The notes: a model not told the origin generated them from the letters alone. DNA of 34,674 bases from a virus (IMGVR_UViG_3300030116_004577:1-34674); one strand, 5' to 3'. Positions 17,304 through 25,066 are shown, counted from the first letter of the stretch. Program-made: numbers and translations.

Positions 17304-17954
17304 TTAGTTTACACTTCCTTCAGTTGTTGCATTTGTGTTATCCACAATTCTAAAAATGTTCTTTTTACCGTCAGTTGTTCCTACAGATGCAGAAGCACTA
17401 TCTGGTACAAGAAGTTTGAACTCAGTGGCTAAAAGCACTTTTTGAGGTGCTTTTTGTTGTGCCATTGAGAAAGCTCCAACATTAATAGCTCTAGGGATTT
17501 GTAAATGCCTGATAGCACCGCTTGGTCCTTCAGTTACCAACAAAAGTGATTTCTCAGTAAAGCCATCTGTTGCTGGTGGTACTAAGGAATCGAAACCAGA
17601 CGCAAAGTCTGTATCATTTTCTGTGATTGTACCGCCACCAAAGGCTTCTTTAATATTGGTCAAACTTGCTTGTGCAAGAGTACCAGTAAGTCTTATCTCT
17701 TGAGCAGATTTAACTGATTTAATTGGATCAATCTCTTCTGCAACCATGATATCTTCGAAAGTTTTATCATATTCTAGAGTCCAACCGTCTTCTGAGAAAC
17801 CAACATCAGTCCATCCAGATGGATTAGCAGCCCATTGGGTTGCAGTACTAGAGTCCTGTGCAGGAAATGCAGTACCTTTTGCAGCAACATAAAGAACACC
17901 TGTTCCTATGAGTACATCAGATACTGTACCTGTTGTATTATATGTCGTTGGCAT
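17304..17954 (-). CDS. Major tail tube protein
   Basis: The 216-residue product starts MPTTYNTTGTVSDVLIGTGV, with AGGAG seven bases upstream. VLIGTGVLYVA, GWTDVGFSEDGWTLEYDKTFEDI and VAEEIDPIKSVKSAQEIRLTGTL match the pattern of siphovirus tail tube proteins, in which a 'T.DG.....' beta hairpin is followed by an 'E...P......E..I...L' strand pair. It precedes the chaperone pair and tape measure, the expected order. It is probably the most strongly expressed tail gene; a perfect palindrome just upstream (17975-17992) may shape its mRNA. It would polymerise as rings to form the tail tube. Confidence 0.85.
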   Translation of the reverse strand: MPTTYNTTGTVSDVLIGTGVLYVAAKGTAFPAQDSSTATQWAANPSGWTDVGFSEDGWTLEYDKTFEDIMVAEEIDPIKSVKSAQEIRLTGTLAQASLTNIKEAFGGGTITENDTDFASGFDSLVPPATDGFTEKSLLLVTEGPSGAIRHLQIPRAINVGAFSMAQQKAPQKVLLATEFKLLVPDSASASVGTTDGKKNIFRIVDNTNATTEGSVN

Positions 17955-17974
17955 ATATTTCTCCTAACTTATTA

Positions 17975-17992
17975 ATTAGTTGTACAACTAAT
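17975..17992. promoter_or_regulatory. Perfect 18-bp palindrome upstream of tail tube gene
   Basis: ATTAGTTGTACAACTAAT is its own reverse complement and fills most of the short gap between the tail tube gene and its upstream neighbour. It is not followed by a T-run on the minus strand, so a terminator is unlikely. It could be an RNA hairpin that stabilises or processes the tail tube mRNA, or a protein-binding operator. Confidence 0.6.
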
Positions 17993-18004
17993 CTTTTGAC
18001 TAGT

Positions 18005-18313
18005 TTATTCTTCTTCAGTTCCATACCAATCTTCAGAAGAGTCGTCAGCTTCCTCATCGCTTTCTATAATTGAATTGTCTTCATTTATATCAGTCTGAAC
18101 GACTGGTTTTATCTCCCAATCTGATCCTTCTTCGATAAGCATTGGTATAGAATACTCACCGTTCCACATACGACCAGTTGATTCTTGGAGTCTTTTCCAG
18201 TCACTCCCATTAACTTCCGTCCATTCGTTTTTGGTAAATGTTACACCCAATATCTCATCGCCGACTGCGTCAGCTTCGTACACTGGGTTAACTTTAACTT
18301 TTATTTTTGCCAT
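18005..18313 (-). CDS. Small acidic protein of the neck/tail region
   Basis: The 102-residue product starts MAKIKVKVNPVYEAD with an AGAGGT ribosome site. The N-terminal 70 residues look folded (ILGVTFTKNEWTEVNGSDWKR). The last 30 are very acidic (IIESDEEADDSSEDWYGTEE), giving a disordered, negatively charged tail. It sits between the tail completion protein and the tail tube. Short proteins with the 'EW..V' phrase at this position occur in other phages without a known function. It might act in neck assembly or as a DNA-mimicking acidic tail, but neither is shown. Confidence 0.6.
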   Translation of the reverse strand: MAKIKVKVNPVYEADAVGDEILGVTFTKNEWTEVNGSDWKRLQESTGRMWNGEYSIPMLIEEGSDWEIKPVVQTDINEDNSIIESDEEADDSSEDWYGTEEE

Positions 18314-18369
18314 AATTTACCTCTGAGATAATATTAGATGATAATTTTGCAAATTAGTGTTATTCACAT

Positions 18370-18846
18370 TTAAGCAGAAGCTCTATATGTCATAGATGCG
18401 CTTAGTGAAAAATTAGCGATTAATAATTCAGGTTCTTCAATTCTTGCAGGCGTACTTCCGACTTCATAACCGTAGATTAAAGCTTTTGTACCACCAGATG
18501 TAGTTACTTGATTATTAGATTCTATAAACAACTCTTTCATTACTGCATTAGCTAAATTACTTGCTGTTGTGTAGTCTGGTTCACCTTTATTTCCAGATCC
18601 ACCCCATCTACCTGCATAACAATTAAAATTTATGACTGATGTAACAATAGCAGTTTGTGATCCTTGTCCCTCAAAAAAACCACCTTGATTTGTAATAACT
18701 AAAAAAGGTAAAGTTGGATTTTGAGGCAATCTTGTTGCTATTCTTGTACCCACGATGTCAGTAATTGAAGTTTTCTCTAAACACCAGGCTCTTACAATAA
18801 TTTCTGCGTCAGGTGGAAAATTGGAAGCACTTGATATACCTGTCAT
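18370..18846 (-). CDS. Tail terminator/completion protein
   Basis: The 158-residue product begins MTGISSASNFPPDAEIIVRA. IVGTRIATRLPQNPTLPFLVI is the hallmark of tail completion proteins of the gpU/DUF3168-like type, where a 'V..RI....P.....P...' start is followed by a beta sheet. It lies between the HK97 gp10-like protein and the tail tube, the normal location for the terminator that caps the tail tube and joins it to the head. The start overlaps the stop of its upstream neighbour by one base. No catalytic residues are expected. Confidence 0.7.
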   Translation of the reverse strand: MTGISSASNFPPDAEIIVRAWCLEKTSITDIVGTRIATRLPQNPTLPFLVITNQGGFFEGQGSQTAIVTSVINFNCYAGRWGGSGNKGEPDYTTASNLANAVMKELFIESNNQVTTSGGTKALIYGYEVGSTPARIEEPELLIANFSLSASMTYRASA

Positions 18847-19832
18847 TACTCACCCTCTCCATAATTACTTGGTAACGGATATTTGTTTCTCATACTTATC
18901 TCTTCTGCATCGTCTTTTGGTCTTGGTGGTTGTAATTTCATATAATTTACCTGAGTACCTATTTTTACATTAGTTTCCTCTTGTCCATTATCTACAATTA
19001 CTTCTGCACCATTTGGTAATGATAAAGCTAAACCCTGACCTACAGATTTTCCAAACCAACCAAACTGTCTTGCAGGTGAAAAGTTATTAGGAGTTCTTGG
19101 CTTGTAATAACCACCATAAACAGTTTTCCACCAGTAGGGTGCTTCATCTGCTTCACCACCAATTGGTGAACTTTCAGATCCACCTATAGTCAAATCACCT
19201 TCAATTAGACCCTCGCCACCAGACTTAAAACCTCTTAAAATTATTGAAGATCTTAATCTACCTGTTTGTATTGGTGCAGCGCTTGTCCCCATACCAGAGC
19301 CAATCATTTGTAATTGTATTTTTCTTAAAACTGCAGCTGGGTTAAATTCACCTAAATTTATACCCAATTGTCCTAAATCATTTTTCGCAGCTTTGTATTG
19401 TCTAGAAGTACTTTTTTTTAAATTTTTACTAAGATTTGCTTTAGTTGTAGCAGTCATTCTTGAACCATCAAGTCTCATCTGATATCTAACTTTATCATTA
19501 AAATAATTATTCAAAGATTTTGTTAGAAATCTTCCATAATATTTATTCATCAAACGAGAAGCAAAACCCATATTTTGTGGTATTAAAATGTGACCCAAAC
19601 GACCTGCAATCCTACCAGATACCCTCCTCCTTACACGCATTGAAAGTCCTTGACCACCTGGAGTAACAGACTTTAAGTCTCCAAACAACCTTGCTGTTGC
19701 AAGTGCTGGTATACGAATACTTTGTGCTGTACCTCTTAAAATATCTAAAGAAATTAAATCACCAGTTGTAAAAGGTCTTGCAGATGAATTATATAGAACA
19801 GTTCTAAATTTATTACCAAAACTTCTCGCCAT
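18846..19832 (-). CDS. HK97 gp10-like head-tail protein
   Basis: The 328-residue product has a very basic first half (SMRVRRRVSGRIAGRL; LSKNLKKSTSRQYKAAKN). Later it contains AAPIQTGRLRSSIILRG and EADEAPYWWKTVYGG, resembling the 'TG.LR.S' and 'YA..VEfG' phrases of HK97 gp10-family neck proteins. It is about twice the usual length of that family, mainly through the basic N-terminal extension. Its place between the head closure and tail terminator proteins supports a role in the head-tail joint. The ATG is poorly preceded by a ribosome site, so translation is probably coupled to the upstream gene, which ends one base away. Confidence 0.65.
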   Translation of the reverse strand: MARSFGNKFRTVLYNSSARPFTTGDLISLDILRGTAQSIRIPALATARLFGDLKSVTPGGQGLSMRVRRRVSGRIAGRLGHILIPQNMGFASRLMNKYYGRFLTKSLNNYFNDKVRYQMRLDGSRMTATTKANLSKNLKKSTSRQYKAAKNDLGQLGINLGEFNPAAVLRKIQLQMIGSGMGTSAAPIQTGRLRSSIILRGFKSGGEGLIEGDLTIGGSESSPIGGEADEAPYWWKTVYGGYYKPRTPNNFSPARQFGWFGKSVGQGLALSLPNGAEVIVDNGQEETNVKIGTQVNYMKLQPPRPKDDAEEISMRNKYPLPSNYGEGE

Positions 19833-19833
19833 T

Positions 19834-20169
19834 TTACAAACTCTTTCTAAGTCTCAATCTTTTTATTGGTACTGATCCAAATCTATCTTTATTTTCCAAA
19901 ATCCCTAATACATCAAAATAATCAGAACCTTTTGCAATTCTATCTGATGTTTTGATAGTTGTTGATCCTGGAATGTATAATAAAAATTCACCAACATCTA
20001 ATTCTGTTCTGTCTTCACCTTCTAAAGATTCTCTAGAAACTAAACGACCTTTTACAGTGCTACTTGTTGACCAATCAGAATTATATAAACCACGCTCATC
20101 AACACTACTTGTTGACATTGTTTGTATGTTTATATCTTCTTTTAAATAGGCTTGATAATCATACGACAT
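19834..20169 (-). CDS. Head closure / head-tail adaptor protein
   Basis: The 111-residue product contains STVKGRLVSRESLEGEDRT, GEFLLYIPGSTTIKTSDRI and SDYFDVLGILENKDRFG. That is the small beta-barrel pattern of SPP1 gp16-like head closure proteins, with an oxidised-sounding 'G.Y.V.G.......' strand near the end. It is the right length for that family. It lies between connector genes and the gp10-like protein, although whiB and a zinc-finger gene separate it from the connector. It probably closes the portal after packaging and offers the docking surface for the tail. Confidence 0.7.
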   Translation of the reverse strand: MSYDYQAYLKEDINIQTMSTSSVDERGLYNSDWSTSSTVKGRLVSRESLEGEDRTELDVGEFLLYIPGSTTIKTSDRIAKGSDYFDVLGILENKDRFGSVPIKRLRLRKSL

Positions 20170-20199
20170 ACTTACACTTTAGTAGAAATTTTTTTGAGT

Positions 20200-20733
20200 T
20201 CAGTTATCTAATTTGTTCTTTAACTCTTGTAATTTTTTTTGTTTTTCTTGAATTTTACTTAATTTTTCTGATGGATTTTTAACACATAGTTTACAAATTT
20301 TTTGTAATCCATCTTTATACTTTTGTGTTTTACCAAAAGATTCAGGTTTTAAAACCTCTCCACATTTTCTACATTGTTTAGTTTCTGGTGACCAGGACTG
20401 TTTTTCTACCCACTGTTGTGCTTCTAGTATTGCAAGATAGATTGATGGATCTTCTTTCATCCAGGTTAAAAACTTTTCAAGACCAATAGGTAAATCTTCG
20501 TATAATTGTCTTACAGTTAAAGAATATTCGCCGTTTCTGACACGATCAATAACTGTCCTGGCAATGTCTCTATCTATACTTGATATAGGATCAAAACCAG
20601 CTTGTTCTCTAAGTTGCCTAACTCTTTCGTGTGAACAGTCCCATTCTTTAGCCCACTCAGATAATGGTCGCCAAGGATCTTCACTAAATAATTCGTAAGC
20701 TTGTTCTACAGACGGAATACTTCTACTAGGCAC
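20200..20733 (-). CDS. Putative DNA-binding protein with HTH and zinc ribbon
   Basis: The 177-residue product starts at a GTG at 20733 that overlaps the end of whiB by eight bases. Residues about 20-50 (RPLSEWAKEWDCSHERVRQL) look like a helix-turn-helix of the sigma region 4 type. Residues about 120-150 hold two CxxC pairs, CRKCGEVLKPESFGKTQKYK and later CKLC. This is a zinc ribbon with the 'C..C...K....F.......DGL...C..C' layout seen beside phage HNH nucleases, but no HNH catalytic motif follows. The last 25 residues are a lysine-rich helix. Being next to whiB within the head-tail module, it is most likely a transcription regulator; the targets are unknown. Confidence 0.65.
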   Translation of the reverse strand: MPSRSIPSVEQAYELFSEDPWRPLSEWAKEWDCSHERVRQLREQAGFDPISSIDRDIARTVIDRVRNGEYSLTVRQLYEDLPIGLEKFLTWMKEDPSIYLAILEAQQWVEKQSWSPETKQCRKCGEVLKPESFGKTQKYKDGLQKICKLCVKNPSEKLSKIQEKQKKLQELKNKLDN

Positions 20734-21013
20734 TGTTTCTCTTTCTTGTTAAGCCTCGATCTTTTCTTATTTTTCTACGCTCTCTTTCAGAAAGGCCACC
20801 CCATATTCCGAACTTTTCTGCGTTTACTATAGCATACTCTAAACAATGCTCCTGGACTGTACATTCTGAACAAATTTGTTTTGCTTTTCTAGTTGAGGCT
20901 CCACGATTAGGAAAAAAGAGGTCAGGATCTTTATCTTTACAATTTGCGTCTACTTGCCACCATAGTTCTTGTAGTCTTAATAAATTGTTTAGGGATTCCT
21001 CTTTGTATTCCAA
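20726..21013 (-). CDS. whiB: WhiB-family iron-sulfur transcription regulator
   Basis: The 95-residue product has the four WhiB cysteines C25, C48, C51 and C57, the DPDLFFP phrase after the first cysteine, and the diagnostic GIWGGLSERERR turn at 69-80, followed by a basic KIRKDRGLTRKR tail that would contact DNA. Proteins of this family bind a 4Fe-4S cluster and act with the primary sigma factor. The start is a TTG at 21013: TGA lies in frame two codons upstream, and AGGTGAG is close by. The start lies inside the end of a 57-codon gene in another frame, so it is probably coupled. Phage WhiB proteins such as TM4 gp49 interfere with host WhiB2 and division. Here the gene sits within the structural operon and would be expressed late, which is unusual. 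Confidence 0.93.
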   Translation of the reverse strand: MEYKEESLNNLLRLQELWWQVDANCKDKDPDLFFPNRGASTRKAKQICSECTVQEHCLEYAIVNAEKFGIWGGLSERERRKIRKDRGLTRKRNSA

Positions 21014-21162
21014 TTCTCACCTGCAATGATTTCGCTGAACTTCGCATTTACTAGTTCCTCTTGATATACACTTTCTCGTGCATACTCATTTAGGTGTACA
21101 GATAATAGACCGTGGTAATTTAGAAAACCGATCAAGTAAACATAAGTTACGAGATCGATCAT
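20989..21162 (-). CDS. Small protein (57 aa) between connector and whiB
   Basis: The ATG at 21162 overlaps the connector's TGA as ATGA and the stop lies 25 bases inside whiB, so it is chained at both ends. The product has a hydrophobic start (MIDLVTYVYLIGFLNYHGLL) and a polar, partly acidic second half. A short membrane-anchored or hydrophobic-core helix is possible. I do not recognise a family. The gene accounts for what would otherwise be an unexplained gap and supplies a coupling route for the TTG start of whiB. Confidence 0.6.
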   Translation of the reverse strand: MIDLVTYVYLIGFLNYHGLLSVHLNEYARESVYQEELVNAKFSEIIAGENWNTKRNP

Positions 21163-21797
21163 ACCAGCACCTGTTTCTTGTAAGGTGATAGCAGTAACTT
21201 GTCTGATTGTTTTAATAACTCGCCATCGAAGTAAGCAAGTGGATCAGCAAACTGAACAGTAAGATCTCCTATTCTTTCTTGCAATACTATTGACATATCA
21301 GCCCCATTTGTTGAGTCTGCTAAATGTGTGTCAACCGCACCAGCTTTGGCTTGGCTTCCCAAATTTAAAGCAGACAGAACCATTCTTGCAGATATTCTTG
21401 CACTTGTAAATCTTATGTCGTCAGGAATTGTTGAGTATCCAGCGTTATAAACTACTGTAATATTTCTTGGTTTAGCACCTGACCATCTAATACCAACTCT
21501 TTCTAGTCGTCCATTTGGGTGAAATACAAAATCATCTTCATTACCCTCAGTAAGTGTTTGTCCATCCTCAGTAATTGATGTGATTGAGTTTACTGGTATA
21601 TGCTTCAAACTAAGTTCACGCATATTATTACCAAAAAGAACTTCTGTTTGATTTGCTTGTTCTATGTCATAACCTAAATAGGTTTTGATGATCTTATCAG
21701 AATATGATATAAAATTGTTTGTTATTGATGTCTGTACCGTAGAACTAAAGTCGATACCAACAATAGCTTCGACATCGGAAAAAGAGCAAAGAGCCAT
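21159..21797 (-). CDS. Head-tail connector protein (gp6-like adaptor)
   Basis: The 212-residue product begins MALCSFSDVEAIVGIDFSST with a perfect AAGGAG ribosome site. SDKIIKTYLGYDIEQANQTEV, SLKHIPVNSITSITEDGQTL and GAKPRNITVVYNAGYSTIPDD are the familiar phrases of HK97 gp6-like connectors: an early helical bundle, then 'L...PV.SI.SV...G', then 'V.Y.AGY..IP.D'. These form a 12- or 13-fold ring under the portal. The position after the capsid gene and before the head closure protein fits. Confidence 0.85.
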   Translation of the reverse strand: MALCSFSDVEAIVGIDFSSTVQTSITNNFISYSDKIIKTYLGYDIEQANQTEVLFGNNMRELSLKHIPVNSITSITEDGQTLTEGNEDDFVFHPNGRLERVGIRWSGAKPRNITVVYNAGYSTIPDDIRFTSARISARMVLSALNLGSQAKAGAVDTHLADSTNGADMSIVLQERIGDLTVQFADPLAYFDGELLKQSDKLLLSPYKKQVLV

Positions 21798-21806
21798 TTA
21801 AACTCC

Positions 21807-22064
21807 TTACTTGTTATCAGATGGTTTTACTGCTTTGGTTTCTACTTTTTTCTTTGGTGCTGCTTTTTTTGCAGGAGCTTTTTTCTTAGCAGGAGCTTTT
21901 TTACCCCAACCTTGCTCTTTTAAGAAGGACTCTGGGTATTCCCATCCTGCTTTTGCAATTAGATCAGCGTTAGCTTTTGGTAGTTCAGAAACAGGACCTT
22001 CCCAAATAGTTCCATCTTGTAACTTCCAAATAGACTTTTCTGGCTTAATAAATTTTTCACTCAT
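21807..22064 (-). CDS. Small protein with lysine/alanine/proline-rich tail
   Basis: The 85-residue product has a folded-looking first half (EKSIWKLQDGTIWEGPVSEL, then GWEYPESF). The second half is made of KKAPAKKKAPAKKAAPKKK, like histone H1 or bacterial histone-like tails. It lies between the capsid and connector genes. Such tails bind nucleic acid or acidic surfaces, so it may be a head decoration, a DNA-condensing factor or an assembly protein; this is inference. The start at 22064 has AGGA nine bases upstream. Confidence 0.65.
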   Translation of the reverse strand: MSEKFIKPEKSIWKLQDGTIWEGPVSELPKANADLIAKAGWEYPESFLKEQGWGKKAPAKKKAPAKKAAPKKKVETKAVKPSDNK

Positions 22065-22083
22065 AATTAATTATCCTAATCTA

Positions 22084-22146
22084 CTATTTCTTTTTCTTTG
22101 GTTTTTTCTTTTTCTTTGGTTTTCTCATTCCGTAATGAGCTGGCAT
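22084..22146 (-). CDS. Lysine-rich micro-protein (20 aa)
   Basis: The 20-residue product begins MPAHYGMRKPKKK and continues as lysine with one further proline. AGAGGA precedes the ATG by six bases. It sits directly after the terminator that follows the major capsid gene and ahead of the 85-aa lysine-rich gene. Tiny basic ORFs starting MPxxYG are common next to capsid genes in marine phages, which supports it as a real gene. It may neutralise DNA or bind the capsid interior. Too short for most automatic annotation. Confidence 0.5.
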   Translation of the reverse strand: MPAHYGMRKPKKKKKPKKKK

Positions 22147-22229
22147 AATCTTGTCCTCTCTAGTCGTGGTAGGTGGCTTAAATATGCTCTTATTTTATAT
22201 CGCTTTGAAACCTACCGATTGTTAACTCT

Positions 22230-22263
22230 AAAAAATATGGGGGCTATTGCTAACCCCCATATT
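22230..22263 (-). terminator. Rho-independent terminator after major capsid gene
   Basis: A perfect 10-bp stem (AATATGGGGG with CCCCCATATT) around a ten-base loop is followed on the minus strand by a run of Ts. It lies sixteen bases past the capsid stop. It would cap a high-level capsid transcript, with partial readthrough feeding the connector and tail genes. Confidence 0.9.
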
Positions 22264-22278
22264 CCAAATGTAAATTTA

Positions 22279-23517
22279 TTACATATTTGTGACTTTGTGG
22301 AAAGCTGCTTGTCTATAAACAGGGAATCCAACACGCATTGTAGCTCTAATCACCATGATGTTCTTTGTAAAGTTCTCACCGTGACTATCACTTACTGCGA
22401 TATCCATTCCTTGTCTCATGACAACATGTGCTGCTTCACCGCCACCGAACTTACCAATTAACACTGTGTTATTTGGTATAGCTGTTGTAGGTATGACAGT
22501 TAGACCCCAGAGTTGGTTAGCGACACCGCCACCATAACCTCCAGCAGTTGTGAATACGCCTCTTTTAGCTGCGTATCCTGCTGAAGCTGTTCCTGCGAAA
22601 TCTGCGTCAACCTGTGTAACAACTTGCGCCCAGTCATTTGGGTTCATAATAATTGCGTCTGGCTCTGTAAAGGCGTTTACTCTAATATCAGTAATACCAT
22701 TATAGATTGCACCAATTCTTCCTAAGTTACCACTGTAACTGTTGAAGTCTGATGATCCAACGCTTGATTTACCAGCATCTAATAAACCTTCTAGGTTAGG
22801 TGATGTACCGTCTCCAGAAAGTAATTGACTGTCTAATCTTAATCTGACCATTGTTTGTAGTCTAGAGTTCAAATATCCCTCTAAACCTGCAACATCTTGC
22901 ATAAGTTCATCAGTCACTGGTATATTAACACCAATTTTTGATATGGTTGCTGTTCTTTCGGTGAAAGCGAGTGCTGCTTCACCAACTGCTGCTGCCTCTG
23001 CGGCTTCTGCTGCGTTATTGGTGAAAGTAGTTTCCTCAAGGTACACGAAAGCGTTTTGATCAGTTTGAAGCTGATCAAACAAATTAATAACAGTATTTGG
23101 ATCTCTTAAAGCTGTCTCTAAGATACCTGGTTGTCTTAATGACTCAGGTGGATATCCAGTTGTTGTTAAGTTTGTTTTCATTTCAAAAGGAATTGTGCTT
23201 TGAATATTCTTGGCACCATTCTCTGTGTAAGCTTTGTAAGCTGCTGACTTTAGTACTTCTGCACCAAAAGATCCAGCTTGTGGCTGTTCTGATGGGGTAG
23301 GAATACTTGCAACTGCTCCGTCAGAAGCGTCTAATTTAGACTTTGCTTCTGCAACTTTAAGATCATCTCTTAAAGATGCTAACTCTTCATTTCTATCAAT
23401 GACAGCGTTTTTTTGCTCTGGAGTAGATGGTCCTTCTTGCTCACCAATCTCTGTAAAGAGACCTTTGAGTTCTTCGGACTTTGCAACTATTTGCTCACGA
23501 ATTTTTTTGACTTCCAT
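22279..23517 (-). CDS. Major capsid protein, HK97 fold
   Basis: The 412-residue product starts MEVKKIREQIVAKSEELKGL with AGGAG upstream. The first ~100 residues are a charged coiled coil, the delta scaffold domain normally removed by the prohead protease. The mature part shows the N-arm and E-loop region (IPFEMKTNLTTTGYPPESLR; NAFVYLEETTFTNNAAEAAE), the spine helix (ISKIGVNIPVTDELMQD), the A-domain (DAIIMNPNDWAQVVT) and the C-terminal strand (IMVIRATMRVGFPVYRQAAF). These match HK97-type capsid proteins in order and length. It directly follows the protease/scaffold gene and ends in a strong terminator. Confidence 0.95.
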   Translation of the reverse strand: MEVKKIREQIVAKSEELKGLFTEIGEQEGPSTPEQKNAVIDRNEELASLRDDLKVAEAKSKLDASDGAVASIPTPSEQPQAGSFGAEVLKSAAYKAYTENGAKNIQSTIPFEMKTNLTTTGYPPESLRQPGILETALRDPNTVINLFDQLQTDQNAFVYLEETTFTNNAAEAAEAAAVGEAALAFTERTATISKIGVNIPVTDELMQDVAGLEGYLNSRLQTMVRLRLDSQLLSGDGTSPNLEGLLDAGKSSVGSSDFNSYSGNLGRIGAIYNGITDIRVNAFTEPDAIIMNPNDWAQVVTQVDADFAGTASAGYAAKRGVFTTAGGYGGGVANQLWGLTVIPTTAIPNNTVLIGKFGGGEAAHVVMRQGMDIAVSDSHGENFTKNIMVIRATMRVGFPVYRQAAFHKVTNM

Positions 23518-23535
23518 TCGTTTCTCCTAATTAAA

Positions 23536-25011
23536 TTACTCGTCTTCTTCTATTTCTATGTCGGTTAATATTGCATCAGTAACAATCTGTTGACTTTCAA
23601 GCCATAGATCGTCAAGTTCACTATCAACTTCTACTTCGGAAACTTGATCTTCTACTACAGCTTCTGCTTCAGCCTCAACTTCTGCTTCTGCTTCTGCTGG
23701 AGCTTCAACTTCTTCAGCAGGTGTTTCTGTAGCTTCAGCTTGCGCTTCTTCTACTACATCTGCTTCTTCTGTTTGTACTTCAGCTTCAGCTTCTACTTCT
23801 GTTTCTGCTTCAACTTGCTCTGTAGCTTCTGATTCAATAATCTCTTCTACTTCTGTTTCCAATGCACCCTCCGTTCCAAATTCGTCTACGAATTTATCTA
23901 GTTCATCAAAAGCATCTGCGACACTTTCTTGAACTGCTCTGAGAGCCTCTGTTGCTGACGCCCCCAACTTCCTTCCATTTTTTTTCCTGAGTTCGCCTAT
24001 AGATTGAACTCTGGCAACGAGGTTATTTAATGCTGCAAGCACATCTTTTACCTCATCAGAAAAGCGTTTACCTTGCACGCTGGCACTCTTTTCTGAAACC
24101 TTTTCTTGATCCTCTGCTTTAGGTTTTGGATCAATTAATAAATCTCTAATTTCATTTACTTCTTTTGCTACATCTGTTAATTTGTCAACCCACCAACTTG
24201 GTAGCTCTGCATTTTCGTCTGTAGGCATATTAGCTAAGATCTCTTTCATATCTTCAGCTATTTGCCCTAATGCTTGCATTGATGTGTGTTGTGGTGTGTG
24301 ACCTTTATTATCTTTGATAGCTTCTTCATATTCTGCATGAGTTTTACAAGGCATAAAGACCGTATTACCGTCAACTTCTGTTGTGTGTATACCAGTAGGA
24401 CAGCTCATTTCTTTAGCTCTTTCCATTGCTTCACCAGGATTATCAAACATATCTTTTGCTAAAGCTGCTTTTTCCTCTTGATCAAACTCAATAGATTGAA
24501 CTATTTTTGCTTCTGTTTCTTTATCACTTTTAATAGCCATTGTAAAAGTATCTTGATTAGCACCAACTAATACTGGGCTAACTTCATAAACAGATAAATC
24601 TTTTAGGTATCTTACATCTGTTTCATCGTCTGAGCCATCTTTTTTATATTTACCATATTCTGAATCGTTTACTTTAAAACCAAAAGACCATTGTTGTAGA
24701 TCTCCCATACTTTTTACAAGGTTGTACGCTTCTTTACCAGACTCTGTGTCCATAAAGAAATTACCTTCAAAAGTTGCTTTATCTTTATCTTTATTTATTT
24801 TACCTTTACCGATAGGCATATCCCATTTGTGTGACCACACCATTGGAACATCACCTGATTTAAAACCTGATCTAACAGCGTCTGGTAATACAACATCACC
24901 ATCACTGTCTAATGTATTGAAAACTGAAAATACAGCTTTGACTTGACCTTTTGTTTCACCATCACCTTTGAGTTCGAACTCAATATTTTTTACTTCTTTT
25001 TCTTCAGACAT
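23536..25011 (-). CDS. Prohead protease with long scaffold-like C-terminal extension
   Basis: The 491-residue product starts MSEEKEVKNIEFEL, six bases after AGGTAG. Residues 1-165 are the HK97-type (U35) prohead protease: AVFSVFNTLDSDGDVVLP, VWSHKW with His61, LQQWSFGF with Ser109, and DLSVYEVSPVLVGANQDT with Glu143 as candidate triad members. Residues about 200-240 hold a CPTGIHTTEVDGNTVFMPC module with paired cysteines. The remainder is coiled coil and then an extremely acidic Glu/Ala/Val repeat (EAEAEVEAEAEA), ending in IEIEEDE. The extra ~300 residues over a plain protease suggest a fused internal scaffold. It would cleave itself, the scaffold part and the capsid delta domain. Confidence 0.9.
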   Translation of the reverse strand: MSEEKEVKNIEFELKGDGETKGQVKAVFSVFNTLDSDGDVVLPDAVRSGFKSGDVPMVWSHKWDMPIGKGKINKDKDKATFEGNFFMDTESGKEAYNLVKSMGDLQQWSFGFKVNDSEYGKYKKDGSDDETDVRYLKDLSVYEVSPVLVGANQDTFTMAIKSDKETEAKIVQSIEFDQEEKAALAKDMFDNPGEAMERAKEMSCPTGIHTTEVDGNTVFMPCKTHAEYEEAIKDNKGHTPQHTSMQALGQIAEDMKEILANMPTDENAELPSWWVDKLTDVAKEVNEIRDLLIDPKPKAEDQEKVSEKSASVQGKRFSDEVKDVLAALNNLVARVQSIGELRKKNGRKLGASATEALRAVQESVADAFDELDKFVDEFGTEGALETEVEEIIESEATEQVEAETEVEAEAEVQTEEADVVEEAQAEATETPAEEVEAPAEAEAEVEAEAEAVVEDQVSEVEVDSELDDLWLESQQIVTDAILTDIEIEEDE

Positions 25012-25036
25012 ATAGCGCTACCTACTCCTCATAATA

Positions 25037-25066
25037 ATATTATTTAATTCGATGCGCACAATTCAA
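25037..25066 (-). promoter_or_regulatory. Possible promoter for protease/capsid operon
   Basis: On the minus strand TTGAAT (25061-25066) lies 18 bases before TAATAT (25037-25042), about 25 bases upstream of the protease ATG. The region is AT-rich and sits in the gap created by the inserted plus-strand cassette, so a separate start for head genes would be reasonable. The match is only moderate. Confidence 0.3.

Noticed and set aside
21811-22461. Plus-strand frame of 216 codons across the lysine-rich genes and terminator
   Set aside because: Phe/Ala-rich translation is the complement of lysine codons, and it runs through the capsid gene's terminator and 3' end.
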